Below, piece after piece: positions 46,476 through 54,679 of a stretch of 64,000 bases of DNA (its first letter is position 1; each line of letters starts with the position of its first letter). The DNA is taken from NCBI RefSeq assembly GCF_001014975.1, contig NZ_BBXA01000032.1, positions 62,001-126,000 of the forward strand. Reading direction: 5' to 3'. The notes beneath the pieces were generated by a model. It saw only the letters and a program-made list of their open reading frames with translations, did not search any database and was not told where the DNA came from. The position numbers and the translations under genes were made by a program. This DNA comes from Novosphingobium sp. MD-1 (GTDB taxonomy: Bacteria > Pseudomonadota > Alphaproteobacteria > Sphingomonadales > Sphingomonadaceae).

Positions 46476-49328
46476 ATGATGCCGCGCCGTTCCCTGTTCC
46501 TGCTGGCCGCCGGCCTGTTGCTTGACGCAACGCCCGCGCTGGCCCATCCTTCGAGGCACGTCGCCCCCAAGCCCGATTGGGCCTTCCAGCAAAGCGATCT
46601 CGCGCCCGAAGCCGGCTATCGCTTCGGCAAGCTGCCCAACGGCATGCGCTATGTGATCCGGCGCAACGCCACGCCCGCCGGCACCGCGCTGGTGCGGATG
46701 GACGTGGCTACCGGATCGCTGGACGAAGGCCCGCAGGAGCGCGGCTTTGCCCATTTCGTCGAACACATGGCCTTCAATGGCAGCACCCACGTTCCCGAAG
46801 GCGAGATGATCCGCCTGCTCGAACGCAACGGCCTGTCGTTCGGCGCGGACACCAACGCGCAGACCGGGTTCGAACAGACGCTCTACATGCTCGATCTGCC
46901 ACGCGCCGATCCCGCCCTGCTCGACACCGCGCTGATGCTGATGCGCGAGACCGCAAGCGAGCTGACCTTCACGCCCGAAGCCGTGGCGCGCGAACGCGGG
47001 GTCGTCCTGTCGGAACTGCGCGACGGGCAAGGTTACCAGCGGGCCAATCTCGAAGACCAGCTTGCCTTCCTCTACCCCCACGCCACCTATCCCGCCCGGC
47101 TGCCGATCGGCACCGTGGCCACGCTCGATGCCGCCACGGCCGATGCGCTGCGCTCGTTCTGGGCGCGGCACTACGTTCCCGCCAACGCCACGCTGATCGT
47201 GATCGGCGATTTCGATGCCAATGCCGTCGAAGCCGCGATCCAGGCCCGCTTCGCCAGCTGGCAGCCCGCGCCCGTCCCTCCCCGGCCGGACCAGGGCAAG
47301 GTCGATCGCGCGCAGAAGGGCAGGACGGAAGTCTGGCTCGATCCGGCGCTGTCCGAACGCGTCACCGCGTCGCGCCATGGCCCCTGGCTCGACGAACCGG
47401 ACACGATCGCCAGCCGCCGCACGAATCTGCTGCGCCAGATCGGCTATGGCGTGATCAACCGGCGCTTCCAGCGGATGAGCCGCAAGGTCGATCCGGCGTT
47501 CCGGGGCGCGGGCTTCGGCACCAGCGACGTATTCCGCATCGGGCGCACCACCAATCTGGTGGTCGATACGGTGGACGGTGGCTGGCAGCGCGGCCTCGCC
47601 GCCGCGACCACGGCCCTGCGGCAGGCACTCGACACGGGCTTCACGCCGGCGGAGATCGACGAACAGGTCGCCAACATTCGCACCGGCATCGAAAACGCGG
47701 CGGCCAGCGCCGATACACGTGGCAACGGCACACTGGTGCAGGCCGCGCTGGGCCTTGTCCGCGACGAGACGGTGCCCACCGATCCCGCCGGTGCGTTGGC
47801 CCGTTTCAACGCCTTCGCGCCGCGGATCACGCCCCGGGCGGTGCTGGCGGCGCTTAAGCGCGAAGCGCTGCCGCTCGACGATCCGCTGATCCGCTTCCAG
47901 GGCCGCACCACGCCATCGGGCGGCGACAAGGCGATACGACAGGCGTGGAACACCGCGATCCGAGCGTCAGCCGGCCTGCCCGAAACTGGCCCCTCCGGCG
48001 CCTTCGCCTATACCGATTTCGGCACGCCGGGCGCGGTAGTGTCCGACAGCACGGAGCCCGCCTTCGGCATCCGCGAGATCCGCTTCGCCAACGGCGTGCG
48101 CCTCAACCTCAAGCGCACCTCGCTGGAGACCGACCGCATCCAGGTGCGCCTGTCGATCGACGGGGGCGAGATGCTCGACACCCGCGACAATCCGCTGGCG
48201 ACCGAGATGATGGCGATGTTCTCCGCCGGGGGCCTCGGCAAGCACAGCCAGGACGATCTACAGACACTGCTGGCCGGGCGCTCGGTCGGCGGCGGCGTCG
48301 CCACCGGGGGCGATACGTTCTATTCGGGCGTCACCACCACGCGGCGCGATCTGGAAGCGCAGCTCCAGTACCTTGCCGCCCAAGTCACCGATCCGGGATA
48401 CCGCCCCGAAGGCGAGGTGCTCTACCGGCAGAACATCGCCAATTTCTTTGCGCGCTACCGCGCCACGCCGTCGGCCGCGCTGGCCAACACGCTAGGCGGG
48501 CTGCTTTCGGATGACGATCCGCGCTTCACCCTGCAAGCTCCCGCCGCCTACCAGAAACTCAGCTTCGCCGACTTGCGCCGCACCGTGTCCGACCGGCTGA
48601 CGAACGGCGCGATGGAAATCGCGCTGGTCGGCGATTTCGACGAAGCGCAGGCGATCGCGCTCGTCGCCCGGACCTTCGGTGCTCTGCCGGCGCGCGAAGC
48701 CGAATTCCGTGGGTGGGATTTGCAACGCCAGCGCCCCTTCACCACCACGCGCGGGCTGCGCGTAATCCGGCACCAAGGGCAGGCGAACCAGGCGATCGTG
48801 CGTTATGTGTGGCCCACGCGCGACGACCGCGATCCCGACGAGGCCATGGCTATCGATCTGCTGGACGAGGTGACTGGTATCGAGGTGCTCGACACCGTGC
48901 GCGAAAAGCTGGGCAAGTCGTATTCGCCCGGCGCGCAATCCAGCCTTTCTCACGTGTGGCGTGGCTATGGCACCTTCGCGATCCAGGCGTCGGTCGATGT
49001 GGCCGACATCGCCGCCACCCGTGCGGCGCTGGCTGAAACCGTCCGCCAGCTCACCTCCTCGCCAGTCGATGCCGACGTGCTCCGCCGTGCCCGCGCGCCC
49101 ATGCTGGAGCGGATCGACAACGCGCTCAAGACCAACGGCGGCTGGATGGCGCTGGCCGAACGCGCGCAGAGCGAGCCGGAGCGATTCGACCGCTTCCGCA
49201 AAGCCAAAGCCCGTCTGGAAGCGCTGACCCCGGCCGACCTGCTGGCCGTGGCGCGCCGCTATCTGGCGCTGGACAAGGCAGTGCAGGTGCTGGTCCTGCC
49301 CGAAGGCGTGGACGCCCCGCCCGCCTAA
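46476..49328 (+). CDS. M16-family zinc metallopeptidase (secreted, two-domain)
   Basis: 950 residues. Signal peptide (RRSLFLLAAGLLLDATPALAH), then the inverted zinc motif HFVEH (H93, E96, H97) and the downstream glutamate in ERGVVLSEL. A second, non-catalytic M16 repeat starts near residue 520 (IREIRFANGVRLNLKRT). The layout matches the pitrilysin-like periplasmic peptidases of sphingomonads. Two adjacent ATG codons; the first is used. Confidence 0.93.
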   Translation: MMPRRSLFLLAAGLLLDATPALAHPSRHVAPKPDWAFQQSDLAPEAGYRFGKLPNGMRYVIRRNATPAGTALVRMDVATGSLDEGPQERGFAHFVEHMAFNGSTHVPEGEMIRLLERNGLSFGADTNAQTGFEQTLYMLDLPRADPALLDTALMLMRETASELTFTPEAVARERGVVLSELRDGQGYQRANLEDQLAFLYPHATYPARLPIGTVATLDAATADALRSFWARHYVPANATLIVIGDFDANAVEAAIQARFASWQPAPVPPRPDQGKVDRAQKGRTEVWLDPALSERVTASRHGPWLDEPDTIASRRTNLLRQIGYGVINRRFQRMSRKVDPAFRGAGFGTSDVFRIGRTTNLVVDTVDGGWQRGLAAATTALRQALDTGFTPAEIDEQVANIRTGIENAAASADTRGNGTLVQAALGLVRDETVPTDPAGALARFNAFAPRITPRAVLAALKREALPLDDPLIRFQGRTTPSGGDKAIRQAWNTAIRASAGLPETGPSGAFAYTDFGTPGAVVSDSTEPAFGIREIRFANGVRLNLKRTSLETDRIQVRLSIDGGEMLDTRDNPLATEMMAMFSAGGLGKHSQDDLQTLLAGRSVGGGVATGGDTFYSGVTTTRRDLEAQLQYLAAQVTDPGYRPEGEVLYRQNIANFFARYRATPSAALANTLGGLLSDDDPRFTLQAPAAYQKLSFADLRRTVSDRLTNGAMEIALVGDFDEAQAIALVARTFGALPAREAEFRGWDLQRQRPFTTTRGLRVIRHQGQANQAIVRYVWPTRDDRDPDEAMAIDLLDEVTGIEVLDTVREKLGKSYSPGAQSSLSHVWRGYGTFAIQASVDVADIAATRAALAETVRQLTSSPVDADVLRRARAPMLERIDNALKTNGGWMALAERAQSEPERFDRFRKAKARLEALTPADLLAVARRYLALDKAVQVLVLPEGVDAPPA

Positions 49329-49396
49329 GCCCCCTCCTGTCACCGACCGGTCATGCGCCGCGCCTAACGCGCGCGCATCAGGATGCCGCAACAGGA

Positions 49397-50473
49397 ATGA
49401 CCGCCATGATCCGTTTCCGCACGCTCTCGAGCTTCACCGCGCTGGCGGCCATGGCCCTGGCCGCCCCCGCGCTGGCGCAGACCGGCCAGCCCGTCGAGGT
49501 CATCCGTACAGCTCCGACCACGGTGGATGTGCGCTGGACCGGGATCAAGGCGGCCGACGTGTTCCGCGCGGATACGCCCGATACCACCGTCGCCACCGCA
49601 ACGCCGGTTTCCGCCAACGATCGCGACGGCCATGAAACCGTCACCGTGCCCGCCGGCGCGCGCGGCTGGTTCCTGGTGCGCGATCGCGCCACCGGCACCG
49701 TAACCCGCGCGGTCGAACGCGTCGTGCCGCTCGAACAGGGTTCCAATTTCCGCGACATCGGCGGCTATCCGGCGGCCGGCGGCAAAACGGTGCGCTGGGG
49801 CATGATCTACCGCGCGGGCGCGACCCCGCTTCTGAGCGACGCCGACCTCACCACGGTCGGCGCGCTGCGCCTGAACGCGATGGTGGACCTGCGCTCGGAC
49901 GAGGAACGCCAGCTTGCCCCCACCCGGATCGACGGCGTGCGCTACACCGCCGTCGGCTACAGCATGAAGCGGCTGATGGCGGCTTCCGGCACCACCCCCA
50001 CCAACGGCAGCGCGGTCTATCGGGGGATGCCGGTGCTGCTGACCCCGCAACTGCGGCTGGTGTTCGACCTGCTCAAGCGCAACGAAGGCCCGATCGAATA
50101 CAACTGCTCGGCCGGACAGGACCGCACCGGCTTCGTTACCGCGATCGTGCTGTCCGCGCTCGGCACCCCGCGCGAGGTGATCGTGAAGGACTATCTCGCT
50201 TCCACCGCCCTGCGCCGCCCAGAATACGAAATGCCCCGTTTCGATCCGGCCGCTTTCCCGGATAACTACGCGGCGAAGCTGTTCTCCTATTACCAGTCGA
50301 AGCCCGAACTGGCGAAGCCGCAGCCGCTGATGGAAGCGGACGGCACGCCATTCCTCCTGGCCGCGCTCGATGAAGTGGAGAAGCGCTGGGGTTCGGTCGA
50401 TGGCTATCTGAAGCAGGAAATCGGCCTGTCGGACGCCGACATTACCGCGCTACGCGCCAACTACACAGAATAA
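49397..50473 (+). CDS. Secreted tyrosine/dual-specificity phosphatase
   Basis: 358 residues. Signal peptide (residues 1-27, ending PALAQ), an N-terminal beta domain of about 90 residues, then a PtpB-like phosphatase domain: SNFRDIGGYPAAGGKTVRWG, LRSDEER, and the P-loop NCSAGQDRTG with C237 and R243. Members can act on phosphotyrosine, phosphoserine or phosphoinositides. With no signal-anchored partner nearby the target is unknown. Confidence 0.9.
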   Translation: MTAMIRFRTLSSFTALAAMALAAPALAQTGQPVEVIRTAPTTVDVRWTGIKAADVFRADTPDTTVATATPVSANDRDGHETVTVPAGARGWFLVRDRATGTVTRAVERVVPLEQGSNFRDIGGYPAAGGKTVRWGMIYRAGATPLLSDADLTTVGALRLNAMVDLRSDEERQLAPTRIDGVRYTAVGYSMKRLMAASGTTPTNGSAVYRGMPVLLTPQLRLVFDLLKRNEGPIEYNCSAGQDRTGFVTAIVLSALGTPREVIVKDYLASTALRRPEYEMPRFDPAAFPDNYAAKLFSYYQSKPELAKPQPLMEADGTPFLLAALDEVEKRWGSVDGYLKQEIGLSDADITALRANYTE

Positions 50474-50593
50474 ATGTAATATTATGAGTTAGATGAAAGG
50501 CGACACCCCGGCAACTTCCACGGTCCGCCGGCGTGTCGCGCGTTATGGCGGGTCGCGATCGGTGCGGCAGATTGGCCACACCTTTTCCGTAGT

Positions 50594-50612
50594 TTGTCTG
50601 GCCGCCATACAA
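50594..50612. promoter_or_regulatory. Inverted repeat upstream of marR (site 1)
   Basis: TTGTCTG-N5-CATACAA, six of seven arm bases paired. Same spacing as site 2; centres are 44 bases apart, about four helical turns. Confidence 0.55.
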
Positions 50613-50637
50613 AACAATTGGCACGCCTACCTCGCAC

Positions 50638-50656
50638 TTGTATGCCTTCCATACAA
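50638..50656. promoter_or_regulatory. Inverted repeat upstream of marR (site 2)
   Basis: TTGTATG-N5-CATACAA, a perfect 7-base dyad, 38 bases before the marR start. A typical size for a MarR dimer operator; autoregulation is inferred. Confidence 0.6.
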
Positions 50657-50693
50657 ACCAGCTGCCACGAGACAGCGCGCAAGGGATTGAAGG

Positions 50694-51212
50694 ATGCCAG
50701 GCAGATCCGCCGCCAAAACGGAAGCCATTCCTGATGCCAACCCCGGGACCGGGCTCTTCGGCGATATCGGCGAGCGCCTTGGCTACCAGTTGCACGCGAC
50801 CGACGTTCTCGCGATGGACTTGATCCGGGGCATGCTGGCCGAACTGGGCCTGACTGCCACGCGCGCCACGGCGCTGGCTTACATTCGCACCCATCCTGGA
50901 TGCCGGCAGGCCGAACTGGGCCGCGCGCTCAGCATCAACCGTGCCAGCGCGATGGAAGTTGTCAACGCCCTCACCGCACTGGGCGCGGTTGCGCCGCGCC
51001 AGCAAGGTGTTTCTCGGCGCGGCGGCATCCACCTGACGCTGCGCGGCGAGACGCTCTATGAGGAATTCCGCATGGCATCGCTGCGGGCCGATGCCGTCTC
51101 GTTCGGCGGCCTCAGCGAAACCGAGCGGGAAACGCTGCGCGTCCTGCTCGCCCGGGTGCGGGCCAGCACGCTTGATTTCACTACCAACTCCAACACCAAA
51201 GAGGGGATCTGA
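50694..51212 (+). CDS. MarR-family transcriptional regulator
   Basis: 172 residues with a winged-helix domain: CRQAELGRALSINRASAMEVVNAL as helix-turn-helix region, then the wing APRQQGVSRRGGIHLTLRG. The N-terminus carries about 35 extra charged residues. It is two bases from the TonB receptor and so very likely cotranscribed with it; ligand unknown, but a compound taken up by the receptor is an obvious candidate. Confidence 0.88.
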   Translation: MPGRSAAKTEAIPDANPGTGLFGDIGERLGYQLHATDVLAMDLIRGMLAELGLTATRATALAYIRTHPGCRQAELGRALSINRASAMEVVNALTALGAVAPRQQGVSRRGGIHLTLRGETLYEEFRMASLRADAVSFGGLSETERETLRVLLARVRASTLDFTTNSNTKEGI

Positions 51213-51214
51213 CA

Positions 51215-53515
51215 ATGCGCAAGGTCGCATGGAAACTGATGACGGGCGCGGCGCTTCTCGCCACCCCGTTCACCGTACAGGCACAAACTGCCCAGGCATC
51301 GGGTGAAGGTCAGTCGGCCGAACCCGCCAGCGATGCCGGTACCAACGACATCATCGTCACCGCCCGCCGCACCAACGAACGCCTGCAGGACGTGCCCGTC
51401 GCCGTGACGGCGTTCGGCAGCGATGCGCTCGCCGCCCGCAACGTCGACACGCTGGACCAGGTCGCGCGCTTCACGCCCAACATCCGTTTCGATGGCGCCG
51501 CCGCGCTTTCGGGTGGCAACTACAACGCCACTGTCTTCATCCGCGGCGTGGGCCAGAACGACTTCGCGATCTTCTCCGATCCGGGCGTCGGCTTCTATGT
51601 CGATGACGTGTACTACGCCCGCTCAATCGGCGGCGTTATGGATGCGGTGGACATCGCCTCGGTGCAGGTGCTGCGCGGCCCGCAGGGAACGCTGTTCGGC
51701 AAGAACACCATCGGCGGCGCCATGGTCATCACCACCGCACGCCCCAAGCTCGACGTGTTCGAAGGCAAGCTCGAAGCGACCTATGGCAGCTTCGACCGCA
51801 TCGACGTGAAGGGCGCGGTCAACATCCCGCTGGTCGAAGGCAAGGTGGCGCTGCGCCTTTCGGGCGCGACGCTCAACCGCGATGGTTATGTGAAGCGGCT
51901 CTATGATGGCGGCACGCAGGGCAACCGCAACGCCCAGATGGTGCGCGGCACGCTGCGTCTCGCGCCCACCGACACGCTGACGATCGACATCGGCGGAGAC
52001 TATACCCGCGCGCGCGAAAACTCGGCACCTTCGGATCTGCTGGCGGTGGCCAACGTCCCCGGCATCACCGGCACGCCGTTCCTCACCAACTACAACCGCT
52101 TCGTTGCGCCCACGCTGGGCATCACCGCGCCGAACGGGCAGAACACGCTGAACGCCAGCTACATCACCGCCAGCCCGTTCGAAACCTGGGCCGGTGGCCC
52201 GAACCGCAACGATCTGGACCTGTGGGGCACGCAGGGCACCGTGGCGCTCGAACTCGGCCAGGTCACGCTGAAGTCGATCACCGCCTACCGCGACATGAAG
52301 GCCTACTTCACGCGCGATGGTGACAACACGCCGTTCACCTTCCGCCAGACCACCAACCGCGACAAGCAGTGGCAGTTCAGCCAGGAGCTTCAGGCCAGCG
52401 GCAAGGTGCTGGACGACAAGCTGAGCTTCGTCGTCGGCGGCTATTACTTCAAGGAAAAGGGCAGCGACATCGCCACGGCGGACCTCGCCATCGGCCTGTG
52501 GCCGCCGCTTGCCGCGACCCCGCCCTATTCGCCGGCGGTGTTCATCCAGAACTATACCAACAACCGCAGCATCGCGTTCTACGGTCAGGCCGATTTCGAG
52601 ATCGTCCCCCGTCTGTCGGTCACGGTCGGCGCGCGCTACACCTCGGACAAGAAGGTCTTCACCTCGATCAACGTGCGCCAGCGCGACAACGTGAAGTTCG
52701 TGGACGTGACCAAGGAAGCCACGTTCAACAAGTTCACGCCGCGTTTCGGCCTGAACTTCAAGGCCACCGACGACATCCTGCTCTACGCCTCGTTCTCGCG
52801 CGGGTTCAAGCAGGGCGGGTTCAACGGCCGTCCGCTCGACAGCGCGGCGGAAGTGACCCAGTATGCGCCGGAAACGCTCGACACCTATGAAGGCGGCGTG
52901 AAGGCCAAGTGGCTGGACGGCGCGCTGACCACCAATCTCGCGGTGTTCCATTCGCTGTACAAGAACATCCAGCTGACCGTGAACCAGACGCCGCAGAACT
53001 TCGTGGCGAACGCGGCTTCGGGCAAAATCGACGGCTTCGAGCTGGAAACCGTGATGCGCCCGGCCAACTGGTTCAGCGCCAACCTGGCGGTGGGCTACAC
53101 CCACGCCCGCTACACCAGCGTCGGCCAGGGCCTTGGCCCGACGCAGGTCCTGCCGATCACGGTCAACAGCAAGTTCGTGAAGACGCCCGAATGGACCGTT
53201 TCGGCCGGCGCCGAAGTCAGCCACGGCTTCAACGACGGATCGGACGCGCGCCTGCGCGTGGACTACACGATGTACAGCCGCATCTACAACGATGTGGCCA
53301 ACACGCCGATCATCACGCAGGGGGGCTATGGCCTGCTGAACGCGCGCTTCAGCTATACCTTCGCCAACGATGCGCTGACGTTCTCGGCGTTCGGCACGAA
53401 CCTCACCAACACGCTCTATCTGCTGTCGGGCAACGCCTCTTCCGGTTTCGGCCTGGCCGAAGGCGCCTATGGCCGCCCGCGCGAATGGGGCATCTCGGCC
53501 GGATACAAGTTCTGA
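51215..53515 (+). CDS. TonB-dependent receptor (MarR-linked)
   Basis: 766 residues. Signal peptide (ATPFTVQAQ), TonB box NDIIVTARR (about residues 45-53), plug with LQDVPVAVTAF, RGVGQNDF, YVDDVYYAR, VQVLRGPQGTLFGKNTIGGA, then a barrel ending GISAGYKF. This is the large sphingomonad group for aromatic, terpenoid or siderophore-like ligands. The substrate cannot be read from sequence. A strong terminator follows. Confidence 0.93.
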   Translation: MRKVAWKLMTGAALLATPFTVQAQTAQASGEGQSAEPASDAGTNDIIVTARRTNERLQDVPVAVTAFGSDALAARNVDTLDQVARFTPNIRFDGAAALSGGNYNATVFIRGVGQNDFAIFSDPGVGFYVDDVYYARSIGGVMDAVDIASVQVLRGPQGTLFGKNTIGGAMVITTARPKLDVFEGKLEATYGSFDRIDVKGAVNIPLVEGKVALRLSGATLNRDGYVKRLYDGGTQGNRNAQMVRGTLRLAPTDTLTIDIGGDYTRARENSAPSDLLAVANVPGITGTPFLTNYNRFVAPTLGITAPNGQNTLNASYITASPFETWAGGPNRNDLDLWGTQGTVALELGQVTLKSITAYRDMKAYFTRDGDNTPFTFRQTTNRDKQWQFSQELQASGKVLDDKLSFVVGGYYFKEKGSDIATADLAIGLWPPLAATPPYSPAVFIQNYTNNRSIAFYGQADFEIVPRLSVTVGARYTSDKKVFTSINVRQRDNVKFVDVTKEATFNKFTPRFGLNFKATDDILLYASFSRGFKQGGFNGRPLDSAAEVTQYAPETLDTYEGGVKAKWLDGALTTNLAVFHSLYKNIQLTVNQTPQNFVANAASGKIDGFELETVMRPANWFSANLAVGYTHARYTSVGQGLGPTQVLPITVNSKFVKTPEWTVSAGAEVSHGFNDGSDARLRVDYTMYSRIYNDVANTPIITQGGYGLLNARFSYTFANDALTFSAFGTNLTNTLYLLSGNASSGFGLAEGAYGRPREWGISAGYKF

Positions 53516-53552
53516 TGGCCTGACGGCTGTCCCACGGGACAACGCCAAGAAT

Positions 53553-53586
53553 ACGGGTGTCGGCATGATTGCCGGCACCCGTTTTC
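53553..53586 (+). terminator. Terminator after the TonB receptor
   Basis: 12-base stem ACGGGTGTCGGC / GCCGGCACCCGT (one G-U pair), ATGATT loop, then TTTTC. It insulates the receptor unit from purS. Confidence 0.85.
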
Positions 53587-53717
53587 TTTGCCCGGACCGC
53601 GCACCGCCTGTTTCCGTCCCCACGCACCGCCATCCGGACCTTGCCCTTCGCGCCGTGCGGGGGCATAGGCGCGGACGAGTCCCAATCCCTCCGTTTGATG
53701 CGAAAGGCCCGCCGCCG

Positions 53718-53951
53718 ATGAAGGTCCGCGTTTATGTCAGCCTGAAGAACGGCGTGCTCGATCCGCAGGGCCGCGCGATCCATCATGCGCTGGAAGGCCT
53801 CGGCTTCTCGGGCGTCAACGATGTCCGCGCCGGCCGCATGATCGAACTCGATGTCGACGCAACCGTCACCGACGAAGCGCTCGACGACATGGCGCGCAAG
53901 CTGCTCGCCAACATGGTGATCGAGAACTACCGGATCGAAAGGGTCGCCTGA
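53718..53951 (+). CDS. purS: FGAM synthase subunit PurS
   Basis: 77-residue small subunit of the three-part FGAM synthase (PurS-PurQ-PurL). [21 protein letters not shown] is characteristic, as are [15 protein letters not shown] and the acidic C-terminus. Its stop overlaps the purQ start (TGATG). purL is not in the window. Confidence 0.95.
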   Translation: MKVRVYVSLKNGVLDPQGRAIHHALEGLGFSGVNDVRAGRMIELDVDATVTDEALDDMARKLLANMVIENYRIERVA

Positions 53952-54628
53952 TGTCCTTTACGGCCGCCGTCATCACCTTCCCCGGATCGAACTGCGATCG
54001 CGACATGGCGGTCGCCATCGAGGAGATCAGCGGCGGCACCGTCCACCGCGTGTGGCACGGTGATGCCGATCTGCCCGATGGTCTTGACTTCATCGCCCTG
54101 CCCGGCGGTTTTTCCTATGGCGACTATCTGCGCTCCGGTGCGATGGCCGCGCGGTCGCCGGTGATGCAGGCGGTGGTCCGCGCCGCCGAACGCGGCGTGG
54201 CGGTGCTGGGCGTGTGCAACGGCTTCCAGGTGCTGACCGAAGCCGGCCTGCTGCCCGGCGCGCTGATGCGCAATGCCGGCATCCGCTTCGTCTGCCGCGA
54301 AGTGGCGCTGAAAGTCGAAACCAGCCAGTCGCTGTTCACCTCCGGCTACGATGCAGGCGAGCGGATTCATATCCCGGTCGCGCATCATGACGGCAATTAT
54401 TACGCCGATGCCGAAACGCTTGACCGGCTGGAAGGCGAAGGCCGCGTGGCGTTCCGTTATGCCGAACCGGTCAACGGATCGCAGCGCGATATCGCCGGCG
54501 TGCTCAACGATCGGGGCAACGTGCTGGGCATGATGCCTCACCCCGAACGCATGATCGAAGCGGCGCAGGGTGGCACGGATGGCCGCGTGCTGTTCGAAAG
54601 CGTGGTGCGGGGGCTGGTCACCGCCTGA
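53951..54628 (+). CDS. purQ: FGAM synthase glutaminase subunit PurQ
   Basis: Class I glutamine amidotransferase of purine synthesis. 225 residues: [21 protein letters not shown], nucleophile in [11 protein letters not shown] (C about 88), and histidine and glutamate in MMPHPERM. All active-site residues are present. Confidence 0.97.
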   Translation: MSFTAAVITFPGSNCDRDMAVAIEEISGGTVHRVWHGDADLPDGLDFIALPGGFSYGDYLRSGAMAARSPVMQAVVRAAERGVAVLGVCNGFQVLTEAGLLPGALMRNAGIRFVCREVALKVETSQSLFTSGYDAGERIHIPVAHHDGNYYADAETLDRLEGEGRVAFRYAEPVNGSQRDIAGVLNDRGNVLGMMPHPERMIEAAQGGTDGRVLFESVVRGLVTA

Positions 54629-54679
54629 CGGCTGCTCTGGCCGGCTGCCCCAAGTCGGCTGGCGCGCAAGTCGGCTGGC

